Part shown: positions 47,801 through 58,800 of the stretch, piece by piece | Position numbering within the stretch: the first letter of the stretch is position 1 | Layout: each line of letters begins with the position of its first letter | Assembly (NCBI RefSeq): GCF_964199755.1 | Contig: NC_133904.1 | Location: 310,001 to 374,000 of the forward strand | Length of the DNA stretch: 64,000 bases | Direction of reading: 5' to 3' | From: Larus michahellis | Taxonomy: Eukaryota > Chordata > Aves > Charadriiformes > Laridae | Position numbers and translations under genes: made by a program | Notes under the pieces: generated by a model | Seen by the model: only the letters and a program-made list of their open reading frames with translations | Told to the model about the DNA's origin: nothing | The model's database searches: none

Positions 47801-50800
47801 GCCCGACGGACACCGTCGGTGCGCAGCAGGGCCCAGTGGCAGAGCTGCCGGTGGGTCTGCACTGTGCCCGCCACGGGTGCAGCTGCTTTGGGGTGGAGCT
47901 GGAGCTCTGGCTCTGAGCCCCTGCTCAGCTCTGAGCCCCAGCCGTCCCACCCTGCCCACAGAGAGCTGGCCCCATCCAGCCCCAGTGCTGCCACTCAGGT
48001 CCCCATCTCCGGGGCAGCGAGGACAAGTGGCCCCTGTGCAGCTACGTATCCCACTGCAGCCGTTGGCACGGCCAGTGCCGGGTGGCAGGGCTGCTGCTGC
48101 AGCAGGACCTTCCCGCCACACTGCATTGCATGGCTGGGGCATCTCCTGGGATTCCCAGTAGCACTGGCGAGGTGACGGTGGCAGCATGTGTGTCGGGAAG
48201 GGCTGGGGCCATGGCTGCTTCATGGCCGGCATCGGGGGTTTTCTGTAAGCAACTGGGTGCTGCCCACGTCAGCCTCCGAGAGGTGTGAGGTTTCACAGAG
48301 GAAAGTCGAGTGCAGAGCTGGGAGCGATTGGCTTGCGTGAGTTGCCCCTGCCCTGGTATCCTGCCACAGAAGATAAGAATTCTCTTGAAGTTGGGCAAAA
48401 CTGTGTCACAAACCACCGCAGCCACGTCTGCCGTCCTGTGTCACCTTCTCACAAGAAAGGAAGAGGTTTTGTCTTCCGGGAAGGCAACCTGCCAGCACTC
48501 TGCACAGGGGAATTTGGGAAGCAGAGGGGCCAGAGCTGTGCTTTAACCCTGTGCTGCCGGTGCCTGCCCTGCGCTCACCGGAGCAGCTGCTCTCGTGGCC
48601 ATGCTGTGGGGGCTGTGTGAGGCCAGGCCAGCGCCGGAGGTGGCAGCCAGGAAGCACCAAAGCAAGCGTGCAGTTCCAGTTGGTGGGTCAGTGCTGGAGC
48701 ACGATCCCAAAGGACGTGCAGACAATTCAATTCTTTTCGGTGTCCTGGGCTGGGATGTGTCCTCCTGGGGGGATCTCATTCAGCTGGTGTTGGGCTGCGC
48801 AGACCTGATGCTCGGCAGCCATACCATCCCTGCTCTGGGCCCAGCTCTGCTGGGGTGGGAGGTCCTTGCGGTGGCACCAAGGCAGGCTCTCTGCTGGGGG
48901 ACTCTCCTCTTGCCCTCAGCACCTCTGTGGGCTGGGATCCACTTGGGTCACTGTGATCCTGCTAGGCTGCAGGCGGGGGACAGCTGGGACCCAACCCCTC
49001 ACAGTGTGGGCTGGCTGCGCCCGGCTGTCCTGGGCTCAGTCCTTGCTGTGGCGCGGGGGGAAGGCTCTCCGTGCAGTCTCAGGAACTGCCTCAGATGGCC
49101 CCATTTCTGCCCCAGGCAGAGCTGTGGGCTCTCTTCAGGGTGCCCCTGCGTCAGTGTGTCCTTGCAGCAGCTGGAGGAGCTGGGACAGCCTTGCCAGAGC
49201 TGGTCAGGGAGGAGGCACGCGGTGCACAGCTGGGCCCTGGTGCTGCAGGGCCCCCATGTGCCCTGTAGCTTGTGGTTTGCCTTAGAAACTGGGGCATGGT
49301 CCTCCCTGGCCTTGCCCATGAATAAGCAAGAGCTCATTCGGGTGTTTCTGGCCTTTACACCCAGACGACAATTAGAGCTCCAGCTCTGCAGTTGATCATC
49401 TGATGAGATGTTAATCTTGTGGGTTATCACAATGCGTTCCCACCTAATGGGTCCTGTGCCACCGCGCAAGGAGCGAGCTTCAACATATGGCTCGGTGAAA
49501 CAATTATACACACCAGTTTAAGGGAAGCTTGGGAGCTGCACACAAAGGACATAATGTCCTGTTCAGGTGAAGCAAAAGTAAAGACCTCAGCAAACAGGGA
49601 AATGCTTTCACAGCCTGGCTGAGTTCTGTGACCGCAGGCGTTGGAGGCCCTGGCAGGAAGCGGCCCTTGGCCTGTGACGTGTCCCCTCAGCCCCGTGTCC
49701 CTTCGAGAGGCACAGCCAAGCTGGAGAAACCAAATGGCAGCATTGCCCGAGGTGGTGTGGCGGGAGCCACAGGGGGACTTGTCCCTACAGGCGAAGGGGC
49801 AGGAGGTGTCCCCAGGCAGGGCCCTGCAGCGCCCATCATGGCGGGAGTGTATGGGGGTGTCGTGGCTCTGCACTTGCCCTTACCCAGTCCCTTGGGGCTG
49901 CCACAGACGGGGTGCCAAGAGCCACTGCAGCCAAAGGCAGCCCCAGCCCTGGTGTTTTCTGCATGCGTGTACTTGTGTTCCTGCGCGTCACCTGCGTGGA
50001 GCCCCTGAGTGCCGCAGGCACCTTACAGTGCTCGGGCTGGGCGAGGAAGTCCCTGCAGCTGCACAGCTGCAGTCGTCAGGGGACAACGATGGCAGGGTGT
50101 GGCGCGGCGCAGCCATGCTGTGGCAGACTGCGGGTCGATACCTTGGCAGCATTACGGCTGCTGCTGGCACAGTCAGAGGCAGATAAAGTTACAGAACCAC
50201 CCCGAGCCGCTGCTGTTTGTGTCTGCGGCTGTACTGCAGGACAAGGTCAAGGTGTTTGGGCTGGGCCTTGAGTCCCCCGCGTGTGACCACAGTGGGATGT
50301 TGTGTCTGGGAGCGTGGCTATGAATAGAGCCTCTGGAGCCAGCGGGAACCTGTGAAGTGTGGCTCCCCACTGGGCCACGGCCGTCCGGCTCGGGGGGCAC
50401 CGGGCCCTCCCCAGGAGCCTGCCGGTAGCAGGTGAGGGGAGGGCAGGGGAGCAGAGGGGCTGGAGAGATGCCAGGGAAAGGGGACTGTGGCCGCAGCTTC
50501 GGGAGAGGGCACAGGAGAGGGGCTGTGGAAACGCATCTGCAGCACAGCAGAGGGGCTGTGGGCTCGCCCTGCGCTAGCACGGGGGACGGAGCGGGTCGCT
50601 GTGCTCCAGGTAAACATTGTTATTGATTTGGTTCCTCAGGATGTCCTCTGCCTGCCCTTGCTGTCGTCAGGGCCCTCTCACCGTTCCTCCGCTGGTTCCC
50701 CACTCGCTGTTCTGCCTTCGCCGCAGCACGGTGGCTGCTGGGGAGCAGCACTGCCGCCCGCGGTCCCACTGTGCCCCCGAGCTCCCCCCGGCTGGGGGTG

Positions 50801-52794
50801 CCTGCAGGCGGGGGGGCAGCCCCACTGCTGCTCTGCCGCCCGGAAAGCTTGAGCAGATGGGCAGTTGCATCACTGTGGGAGCTTGTGCAATCTCTGCAAC
50901 CCGAAAGCCAAAAATTGACCTGATTTTTCCATGAAAGTAGGTTTCTATTGATCGCTGTGCGCTGCCGGGCCACGCCACATAGTGTGCTTGGTGCGGAGGA
51001 GCATGGGGGGGTCTCCCCCCGGCCGCAGTGACTGGTTTGGCCCCCGTGCCTACAGCGTCGGCCCCAGGGGACGTGGGGGGCCGTCGTCTGGCTGGGCACA
51101 CCTCGCGGGGAGCTGCCGGTGCACTGGGAGTCACAGCCCACTCCGGGCCATCTCCTGGCATGTGCCGGTGCCTCCAAGCGATGGCCCCTAAGTCACTTTG
51201 GTATCCCAGAGGAGGGTTGGCGGTCCTGGCAGCTGCGGCTGCGGTAGCTGCCTCACCCCCTTGCTGCCCCACAGGCAGTGGCCGAGGAGAGGGATCCTGA
51301 GCAGCCCTGTGAGGTGTGGGGGAACAGCAGCCCTTCAGAGCCAGCCTGGCGCCCTGCTCTGCTGCATCTGCAGCCACCCCCTGGTCCACTCGTGGCCTTG
51401 TCCTGCAGCCAGGTGCTTCCCCGTCACAGGCGTTGTCTTTGGCAGGGCCACGGGGTCAGCGCTCGCCTCCAAAGCCAGTGTTTTATGTAAGAGAGAGGTG
51501 CTTCCTGCATGCCTGCCCCGCGGCACCAAGATAAGCCCATGGTGACAAGGGCCCTTTGTCAGCACCTCTCCCCCGGTGCCATGTCACAGGGGCCAGGTGC
51601 AACAGCTTGTCACCTGCCGCCAGCGCTAAGTGAGGCCTCTGAAGATAAGGTTGGCGGGGGGCGGGGGGGGATGCAGGGGCAGGCCCCCTGCCTACTGCCC
51701 TCCCTCCACCACCGGGCCAGGGTCCAGCCCAGGGCCTGCCCCCTGTACCCCCCATATATGTTCTTGGGGCACTGCCGGCTCGGCCACACACCCGGGGCTG
51801 TGGGGCTGGCCAGGGCTCCGGCTGCCAGGGACGAGTCCCGACCTGGCTGCAGCAGGGCAGGGGTGAGCGCTGCACGCCCGTGGGGCGCCGGGACCCCCGG
51901 ACTGCCTGTCGGGACAGGGGCTGCAGGGGGTGGGCCTGGGGTTACCGTGGCCCCCGCGGCAGCTCGTGGGACCAGTATGAGGGGCCTGCCCAGCCGGAGC
52001 TGCCGCCGGCAGGTGTCTGCCCCGCAGAACTAACCCAGTTTCACAGAGAAACCTGCCCTGTGCCAGATTTTCTGGGCTGTTCTCAGCATCTCAGTTACCA
52101 AGGTGACTGTTTCCTGTGCGATTGCTAATGCTTCATGATCTCAATCATGATAGCTGAGGGACTTCCTTTTCTCTGTAAGGAGCTGTAGGACCCGCTCCTC
52201 CCCGGGGCTGCCCAGACCCCTTCGGAGGTGCGGAGGATTCAGGTCAGTTTGGGTTCTGCTGCTGTTGTTTTTTGCTCTTGACCCAGCTTTTGTGTTGCTC
52301 TTGACCCAGCCCTGCGCACGCCAGCGACAGAGTGTATTGTTTTTTACGAACGACCGAAGCTGAGATGAAGCGCAATTCCCTTCTCACCTTTTCTCCTTGG
52401 TGGAAGTCTCTCTCCTGAAACCTGAAACTGGGCTGATGGGTTTTCCTTGTGTTGCTGCTTTCCAGACAGTTTCTCCGTCAGGCTGCTGCCTGCTGGCCGG
52501 GGGCTGAGCCCCCGGGTACGGTCTGTGCAAGGAAGGGAGGTGCCGCTGCTGTGGGCCTGGCTGAGGAACCCCCTGGCTGGGGTGAAAGGGGCTGGTCTGG
52601 GTGGGCTTGTGTCCCGCCGGCCCCTGGTCACAGAGCGACCCGCCGTCTGCTGCGCTGGGTGTGTGGGGACGCGAGACGGGGTGTCTTTGGGGTGCCCTTC
52701 TCTGCGGGTGCCGGAACACCCTGGTCGGTGCCGGGGGCCATGGTGGGGTCTGGGCTGTTGCAGGGCAGATCCAGGTCTCCCGTTTGAGCGGGTA
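47801..52794. other. Intergenic stretch between MFAP1 and FURIN, no gene recognised
   Basis: About 5 kb of moderately GC-rich DNA. Open frames on both strands are long but have no conserved motif or family match. A CATATATG near 51753 looks TATA-like but has no transcript evidence. I see no WDR76, which follows MFAP1 in human. Confidence 0.45.
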
Positions 52795-52885
52795 CGGGCA
52801 GTCTCCGGTGGGCACGGGCAGCCCCGGGTGGGCAGTCAGTCCCGGGTGGGCACGGGCAGCCCCGGGTGGGCACGGGCAGCCCCAT
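52795..52885. repeat. Short minisatellite before the FURIN CpG island
   Basis: Four or five imperfect copies of a unit of about 19-20 bp built on 'gggcacgggcag' and 'ccccgggtg'. No coding role is seen. Confidence 0.7.
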
Positions 52886-53401
52886 GCCGGGACGGGGGAG
52901 AGGCTGTGCTGAGCCCCGGGCCGTGCCCGGTGTCGGTGGCGGGTGGGTGTCCCCGGGCCGGGCCGAGGGGGAGCAGCCCCGGTTCTCGCGGTGCCCCGGG
53001 GAGTGCCCGGGTGCCCCGGGCCCAGCACGGGCAGCGGGGCCGGGGCCGGGCGCCGCGGCGGGTCGCGGGTCGCTCGGCGGCGCCGGTGCGGCGGCGGGGC
53101 GGGCGGGGCGGGCGGCGGTGACGGCATCCGGCGGCGCCCGGCGGAGCGGCGGCCGCGCCGGGCCGGGCCGCGCCGTGCGGGGCCGAGCGGGGCCGAGCGG
53201 GGCCGGTCGGCGGGCGCGGGGCGGGGCGGGCGGCGCTGACAGCTGCGCGGCGTAAACAAGCGGCCCCGCCGCCGCCCCGGCCGCCCCTGCCTGGGCCGGG
53301 CCCGGCTCCGGGGCGGGCGCTGCGGGCGCCCCGCGGCGTGACGCGGCGGCGCCGACAGACGGGCCCGGCCGGCGGCGGGACGGGAGCGGGCAGGCCGCGC
53401 G
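52886..53401 (+). promoter_or_regulatory. FURIN CpG island and probable untranslated first exon
   Basis: Very CpG-rich sequence runs on to about 53,850. A strong donor (gtaagg) at 53402 follows GCCGCGCG and would end a non-coding exon 1 at 53401. The matching acceptor (ctctctgcag) is at 55661-55670, before the exon that holds the FURIN start codon. Furin genes use several untranslated first exons; this one would correspond to a TATA-less housekeeping promoter. The transcription start is not determined. Confidence 0.6.
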
Positions 53402-55670
53402 GTAAGGGCGCGGGGGCGGCGGTGCGGACGCGTCCGGGGACGGGCTCGGCCCGCCGGCGCCGGCGGTTTGACAGCCGGGGCGGCCCCGGCCGGGCGGGAC
53501 CCCGGGAGGCGGCGGCGGGGCTGGGGCCGGCCGGGTGCGCCGCGGCCGTTGGGCAGCCACGGGCTCGGGGCGCTGCTCGGCGCCGCGGGGCGAAGTCTGT
53601 CCGTCTGTCTGTCCGTCCGTCTGCCCGGCGGCACCCCAGGACGCGGGGCTGCGGCCGCCCCGGCGCCGGGGGGGAGCGGGCCGGGGCTGGCGGCGGCACG
53701 GCCGGAGCGGCCGAGGGCCGGGAGAGAGCCGGGCCTCGCACCCGCGGGGGCAGCCCCGGCCCCGCCGCCCTCGCAGCCACCCGTGGCTCGGCCGGTGCGG
53801 GGACGGCTGGCGGCTCCGGCCGTGTGGCAGCCGGGCTCAGCCCGCGGGGAAGAGCCAGCGTCCAGCAGCACCGGGCAGGGTCGCGGCCGGTCCTGCCCGT
53901 GCCGGGTCCCTGGGCAGTGTGCTGCTGGGGCTGCGGGTGCGGAGCAGGGAGCACTGCCCCGCTCGCACCCCTGGCCTGCAGCAGCCCGGGGCTGCCCCGG
54001 TGCCTCTCCCTCCTCCTTCTGCTCCCGCGACACGAGGGCAGAGGTTCGCAGGCAGGAGCGGGGCACGTAGCAGAGCCGCCGCGGTCTAGCGGGGAGGGAG
54101 CCAGCCCCTCCTGGTGTGCTGGGGCAGCAGGCACCGAGTGCCAGGGCTGTGGAGGGCTGGGCTCTGCACCCCGTGGCAGGGGCCCACTGCAGCGTTGTCC
54201 CCACGTGGAGCGGTTGTCACCGGGCAGCCGGGTGGCTGCTGGCTCTGGGATCAGCAAGGCAGAGGAGACTGCCTGGGTCAGGGACCTGTGGAGGGTGCGA
54301 GGTGCTGGCACAGAGACCGGCCATGGCAGACAGTGTCCCCTTGTGCTGTGCTTGCTGCTCTCTCTGTGCCTGCGGTAGCTTTTTCCCTTCGCTGGGGGCT
54401 CCAGGAGCCTTTGCTGCTGGAAACTGTGATTTGGGCCCTGGCATGATCTGGGACCCAGGGCTTCCGTCCAGCCTCCGGTGGGTACTCATGGCTCTGGGTG
54501 CTTCAGCAGGTCTGGTCGCTGAGAGGGAGCCGCAGCGTGCCTGAATCGCGGCACTGTCTGTGCTGCAGCCTGCGGCGGGGTCTCAGGCGGCTGCCAGGAG
54601 CTGCTCTCCTCCCCTGGCAGCCGCAGGCTCCCTGCTCGCTGGGGCTGCTGATGGCTGGAGGGGGATGGGGCTCCTCTGGGCACTGCTGGCTCTCACCTTT
54701 CCCGCTGTCCCTGAAACACGACCAGGTATTTCAGGGTCCCTGTGGAGCTCACACCGGCGCCATCGTGTTGTGGGCTCCTTAGCGCTGGGTGGGTCGCGCC
54801 CTGCTCCGCTCCCCACGTGCCTTCCCAGCTGCTTGTGTTTGCTCTCTGACATGGTGTGAGCTGTCCCCAGGCATCCTGGGGTGCATGTCCCTGGGTGTGT
54901 GGTGGAGGTGACAGCGTGTCCCTTTTCCTAGTCCCTGTGCCAATTTCCTTTCTGTTGTGAAGATGAGTCACACCGGTGTCACCATGTTGTGCTCCGGAGG
55001 AAGGGCAGAGCTGAGCTCCTGGTAGCGACAGGCCGCACGGCGCTCAGCACTGCTACTGGGCACTGCCTGGCCGATCGCTGACTGTGGAGGTGCTGGGGCC
55101 TGGTGCTCCACTAATCAGCGAGCGAGAGCTCTCCCTGGCTTTCCTCCTTCCAGTCTCTCGTTTAGCTGGGGTTCCCCGCAGAGTGTGTGGGGGGCATCTC
55201 CTCCGGTCACCCCTTGGGACTGGAGAGGCAGGCTTCCCATCCCAGTTGCTCCCAGCTCTGCCCAGATAGGCCTGTCCCGGTTGGAGAAGGGGCTCCTGCC
55301 TGCTGCAGAGCGTGGCGGCAGGAGGCATGGCTTCCCTTCCCTTGCTTCTCTCCTCCTTCTCTGCCTTTCTCCCCTCCCAGTTCGTCTCCCGTGTTTGTAA
55401 GCACAGAGTGTAAGTACACATTGGGCAATAGACAAGGTAAACAGCGGCTCCGCAGCGGGGCAGGCGTGCTGGGACCCCTGCCAAGCCAGCTGCCACTATG
55501 TCTCCTCAGGGCCCCGGCTCCCATGCGGCTGTTGGTGAGACACAGCGGGTGCTGTGTGCCGAGGTCCCTTTGCCCGGTGCGGGAGCCACGGCGTGGTCCG
55601 GCGGAGCCTGCCCTCCCTGGGTTTGAGGAGAGCTGCCCCGGGGCCTGACCGCTCTTCCGTCTCTCTGCAG

Positions 55671-55875
55671 ATCGTGCTGCTGTCCCGGACGGTCTGTTCC
55701 TGCTGCCGCCCTCCGGCCCAGCTGTCGTGGGCTTGTCCCCATGCTCTCTTGGGCTGAGCAGGGACCAGCGGGGCAGAGAGGCCGGCGCGCCTCAGGGTGC
55801 TGACGCAGGGAGGACGCTGGACCCGCTGCTCCTGGGACCCTCCTGCTCCCCGGCTAGAGGAACCCCGATACTCTG
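55671..55875 (+). other. FURIN 5' UTR in exon 2
   Basis: After the acceptor at 55669-55670, 205 bases of untranslated leader precede the FURIN ATG. They contain an upstream open reading frame. Confidence 0.65.
55741..55803 (+). CDS. Upstream ORF (20 codons) in the FURIN leader
   Basis: An ATG at 55741 opens a 20-codon frame that ends with TGA at 55801-55803, 72 bases before the FURIN start. Its context (ccccATGc) is weak, so many ribosomes would scan past it. It may lower or tune FURIN translation. Its peptide resembles nothing I know. Confidence 0.4.
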   Translation: MLSWAEQGPAGQRGRRASGC

Positions 55876-58800
55876 ATGGATCTGAGGCCCTGCTCGCTGC
55901 TCCTGCTCTGGACTCTGGTGGTTGCCCTTGCGCTCCTGGCCCAGGAGGTGCTGGCCCAGCGTATTTATACCAACACCTGGGCCGTGCTCGTCCCCGCGGG
56001 GCCCCAGGAGGCTGACAGGCTGGCCAGGAAGCATGGATTCCTCAACTTGGGCCCGGTAAGTGCCCCGCTTCCCTCTCCCGGTGTCCTCTACTGTGGTCTG
56101 GGGGGTGCCAGGCTCAGCTCTGGAGCTGGCTTGGGGGCTGCTCTTTCTGGCAGCAGGGCCACTGCGTTTGTGCTCGCTCACTGCAGCCTTCCAGCATCTG
56201 CTGCGTTGATTCAAGGGTCGTAATTAGCTAGATGGAGCCGGGGCCTCCCCCTGCCAGCGGGATGGTCTGGTGGCATGGCACGGCACACTCTGCCTGCTGC
56301 AGGGGAAAGGAGGAAAAGCCCATCCCAGCATGAAAAAATTGGGAGTGCTATGCATTGATGAAGAAAGGGAGGGCTCCCAGTTCCTGATGGTGCTCCCTGC
56401 AACGAGCTGCCCCAGCGCAGCACAGCCTCGGCTCAGCAGGGGCGGCAGCAGCAGCTCCTGGGTGTCCCCAGAGCAGGCAGTCTGACAGCAGCGCATGTCC
56501 TTGGCCCTAAACTGCCCTTCACAGAAGGTGCGTCAGCAGGTCCACACTGCTCTCGGCTTTCTCTGCCCTCAGCCGGTGCAGGGATGGGGCAGAGCATGCA
56601 GCTGCACTGGGGCTGTCGCTGCCATCACCCTCCTGGCAGCAGAGCAGGGAGAACGGGGTGACAGTGAAGGAACCAGGGCCCCTTTTGTTCCCCACAGTCA
56701 CGGCTGTTCCTGGCCTTGTCCCCAGTGCGAGGAGCATTGTGGTGCCCTCCTCCCAGCACCCCTGTGCCCCAGGCCCCAGGCTCTGCTTTCCCTGGCTGCT
56801 GCGGGCCATGCTCTCGTTGGTAGCAGGCGTGCTCGCAGGTCTGGTCTGAGGTGTCGGTGTGAAAGCCAGGCCTTGGCCAAGAGCGGTGGGGCTGGGCGGG
56901 CCGATGGCCAGGCTCCTGCTTGCCAGCGTGGTGCTATGGGCATGACACGTCTCTGTTGGCAGGCTGATTCTTGCAGGCCAGTGCTTCTTGATGCCACTGT
57001 TGCAGTGTGATGCCGGCTGCCCCGTGCTCTCAGCACAAACTGATCTGTGGGGCTTTTCTCACCCTGCGCTGCAGACAGGGCACTGGGTGCTGGGCTGGCA
57101 GCCCGTAGGGGCTTCGCTGATGGAGCTGGCGCCAGCACGGCTGCCATGACCGAGGGGGAGGCCAAGGGGATTCCAGGGGAATGGGTGCAGCAGGGCTGGC
57201 CCAGAAGGACGCCCCCGTGGCCCCCGCACAGGGAGCTGAGCCGGTGCTGCTCCGGCAAGGTGAGGCTGGTGCTGGTGGAGCAGAGCCTGCACGGCTCTGC
57301 CGGCCCCCGCTGGGCTGCATGCATCCCTGGGGTCTGTTACCCAGAGCAGGGTGCTGCCGCCGGGCTGGGCTGGCTCTCCGGGAAGGAAGCGAGGGGCCAA
57401 ATCCCAGAGGAAATTGCACAACTTGTGGTTGCGGTGTCAGGACCTCGCTGTGAGCAGCTGCTGGAGCTGTGGCGGGCGGGGAAGGTGGCCGCTGCTGGAG
57501 CCGGCGGGTGCCTTGTCCTGCCGCGTGAAAGGAGCGCTGCGCAGGACAGTGGATACACAGGGCTCTGGGGACAGGGGGCCTCGAGTCCTCTGGGGCTCGT
57601 ACTGGAGAAGGGAACTCTGGGGGGCCAGGGCCAGGCCCCGCGGAGGGTGTCTGCGCTGAGGGGGCGATGAGGCGGCCTCACGCAGGTGCTGTCTGTGTGG
57701 AAGTGTCTTAGAGCCAGGGTCAGGGCAAGGGACATGTCAGGCCAGGGCTGCTGCCATGCAGAGGGGACTGGGAGAGCAACCCAGCATGTGTCCCACTGGG
57801 CCAGGTCTCTGCAGAGACTCCTGGGAGCGGTGACAGTCCGAGGTGCCATCAGCCTGCTCCCAGCAGTGTTTCCCACCGCACTGCAGTGCTGGGTCCCAGA
57901 CCAGCTGCCGGGGCCAAGGGGCACCGGGCTCTGTGGTCGTGTCTCCACCAGCCCGGGGTAGCAGCACAGAGCCATGGAGGGCCCCGTGGCTCGTCAGGGA
58001 GCCCAGGCCTGTTTGGGGTCAGTCCCTGCGAGCCACGGAGGCTCTGTGCCAGCTCTGCCTGTTGGCGCTCACCTTCTCCCTGCGCCGCTCGGGCTGTGGC
58101 GGGAGCTGCTGGTCTGGGCATGTTTTCACCCGTTCTGAAGCCCGTTCTGGTGTCTGTGCTGTGGGACAAAAGCTTGGCTGGCCTGGGCAGCCTGCTCCCG
58201 CAGAGGGGCCATGGCAGCCTGGTGGGAAGAGCAGGGCTGGAAGGAGCCGAGCTTTCCCTCCCGGGAGGTTTCTGGGCTGCTGTTCCCGGGGGGTGTGTGC
58301 CGCTGGGACAGGATGCGACAGCCAGCCTGGAAGGGGGGGGACCGGGTGCTTCTGGCAGTGCCCCAGTGAGAGGCCCCCAGGGTCCTTATCTGAGAGGATC
58401 CTGGCCTCAGCGTGGGGTCTGGACACTGTCCTCGCAGGCGTCCTGTCCTGGCGTACTCCCTGCTGCGGTGCTCCCTGCAGAGCCGGGGCGGGCTGGCCAT
58501 CCCCTGGGCCAGCGGTGCCTCAGCCAGAGGTGCCAGGACCCGCATCTGGTGGCAGCGGCCTCGAAGGGGACCCAAAGGACAGTGCTGTGGGGAGTCAGAG
58601 GAAAGGGATGAGTGAGGCAGGAGTGCGTGGGTGGTGCGGAGGAGGGGGTGCAAGTGCTGCCTGCCCCAGCTGGGGATGGGGAGAACTGGCAAGGGCCCGG
58701 CTGCTGGTGCCGGCCTTGGGCTGCATCAAGGTGGTGAGCAGCCCCAGCCCAAGGAGGCTGCGAGTCCCCGCTAGCCCCCTGCTGCTGCCCAGCACATCGC

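Noticed and set aside
51745-51760. TATA-like box upstream of FURIN as an alternative promoter
   Set aside because: There is a motif but no paired donor, exon or start-site evidence, so I did not annotate it.
52384-54204. 600-residue open frame on the minus strand opposite the FURIN CpG island
   Set aside because: The product is arginine/proline/alanine-rich low complexity created by CpG-rich DNA, with no conserved motif or splice support.
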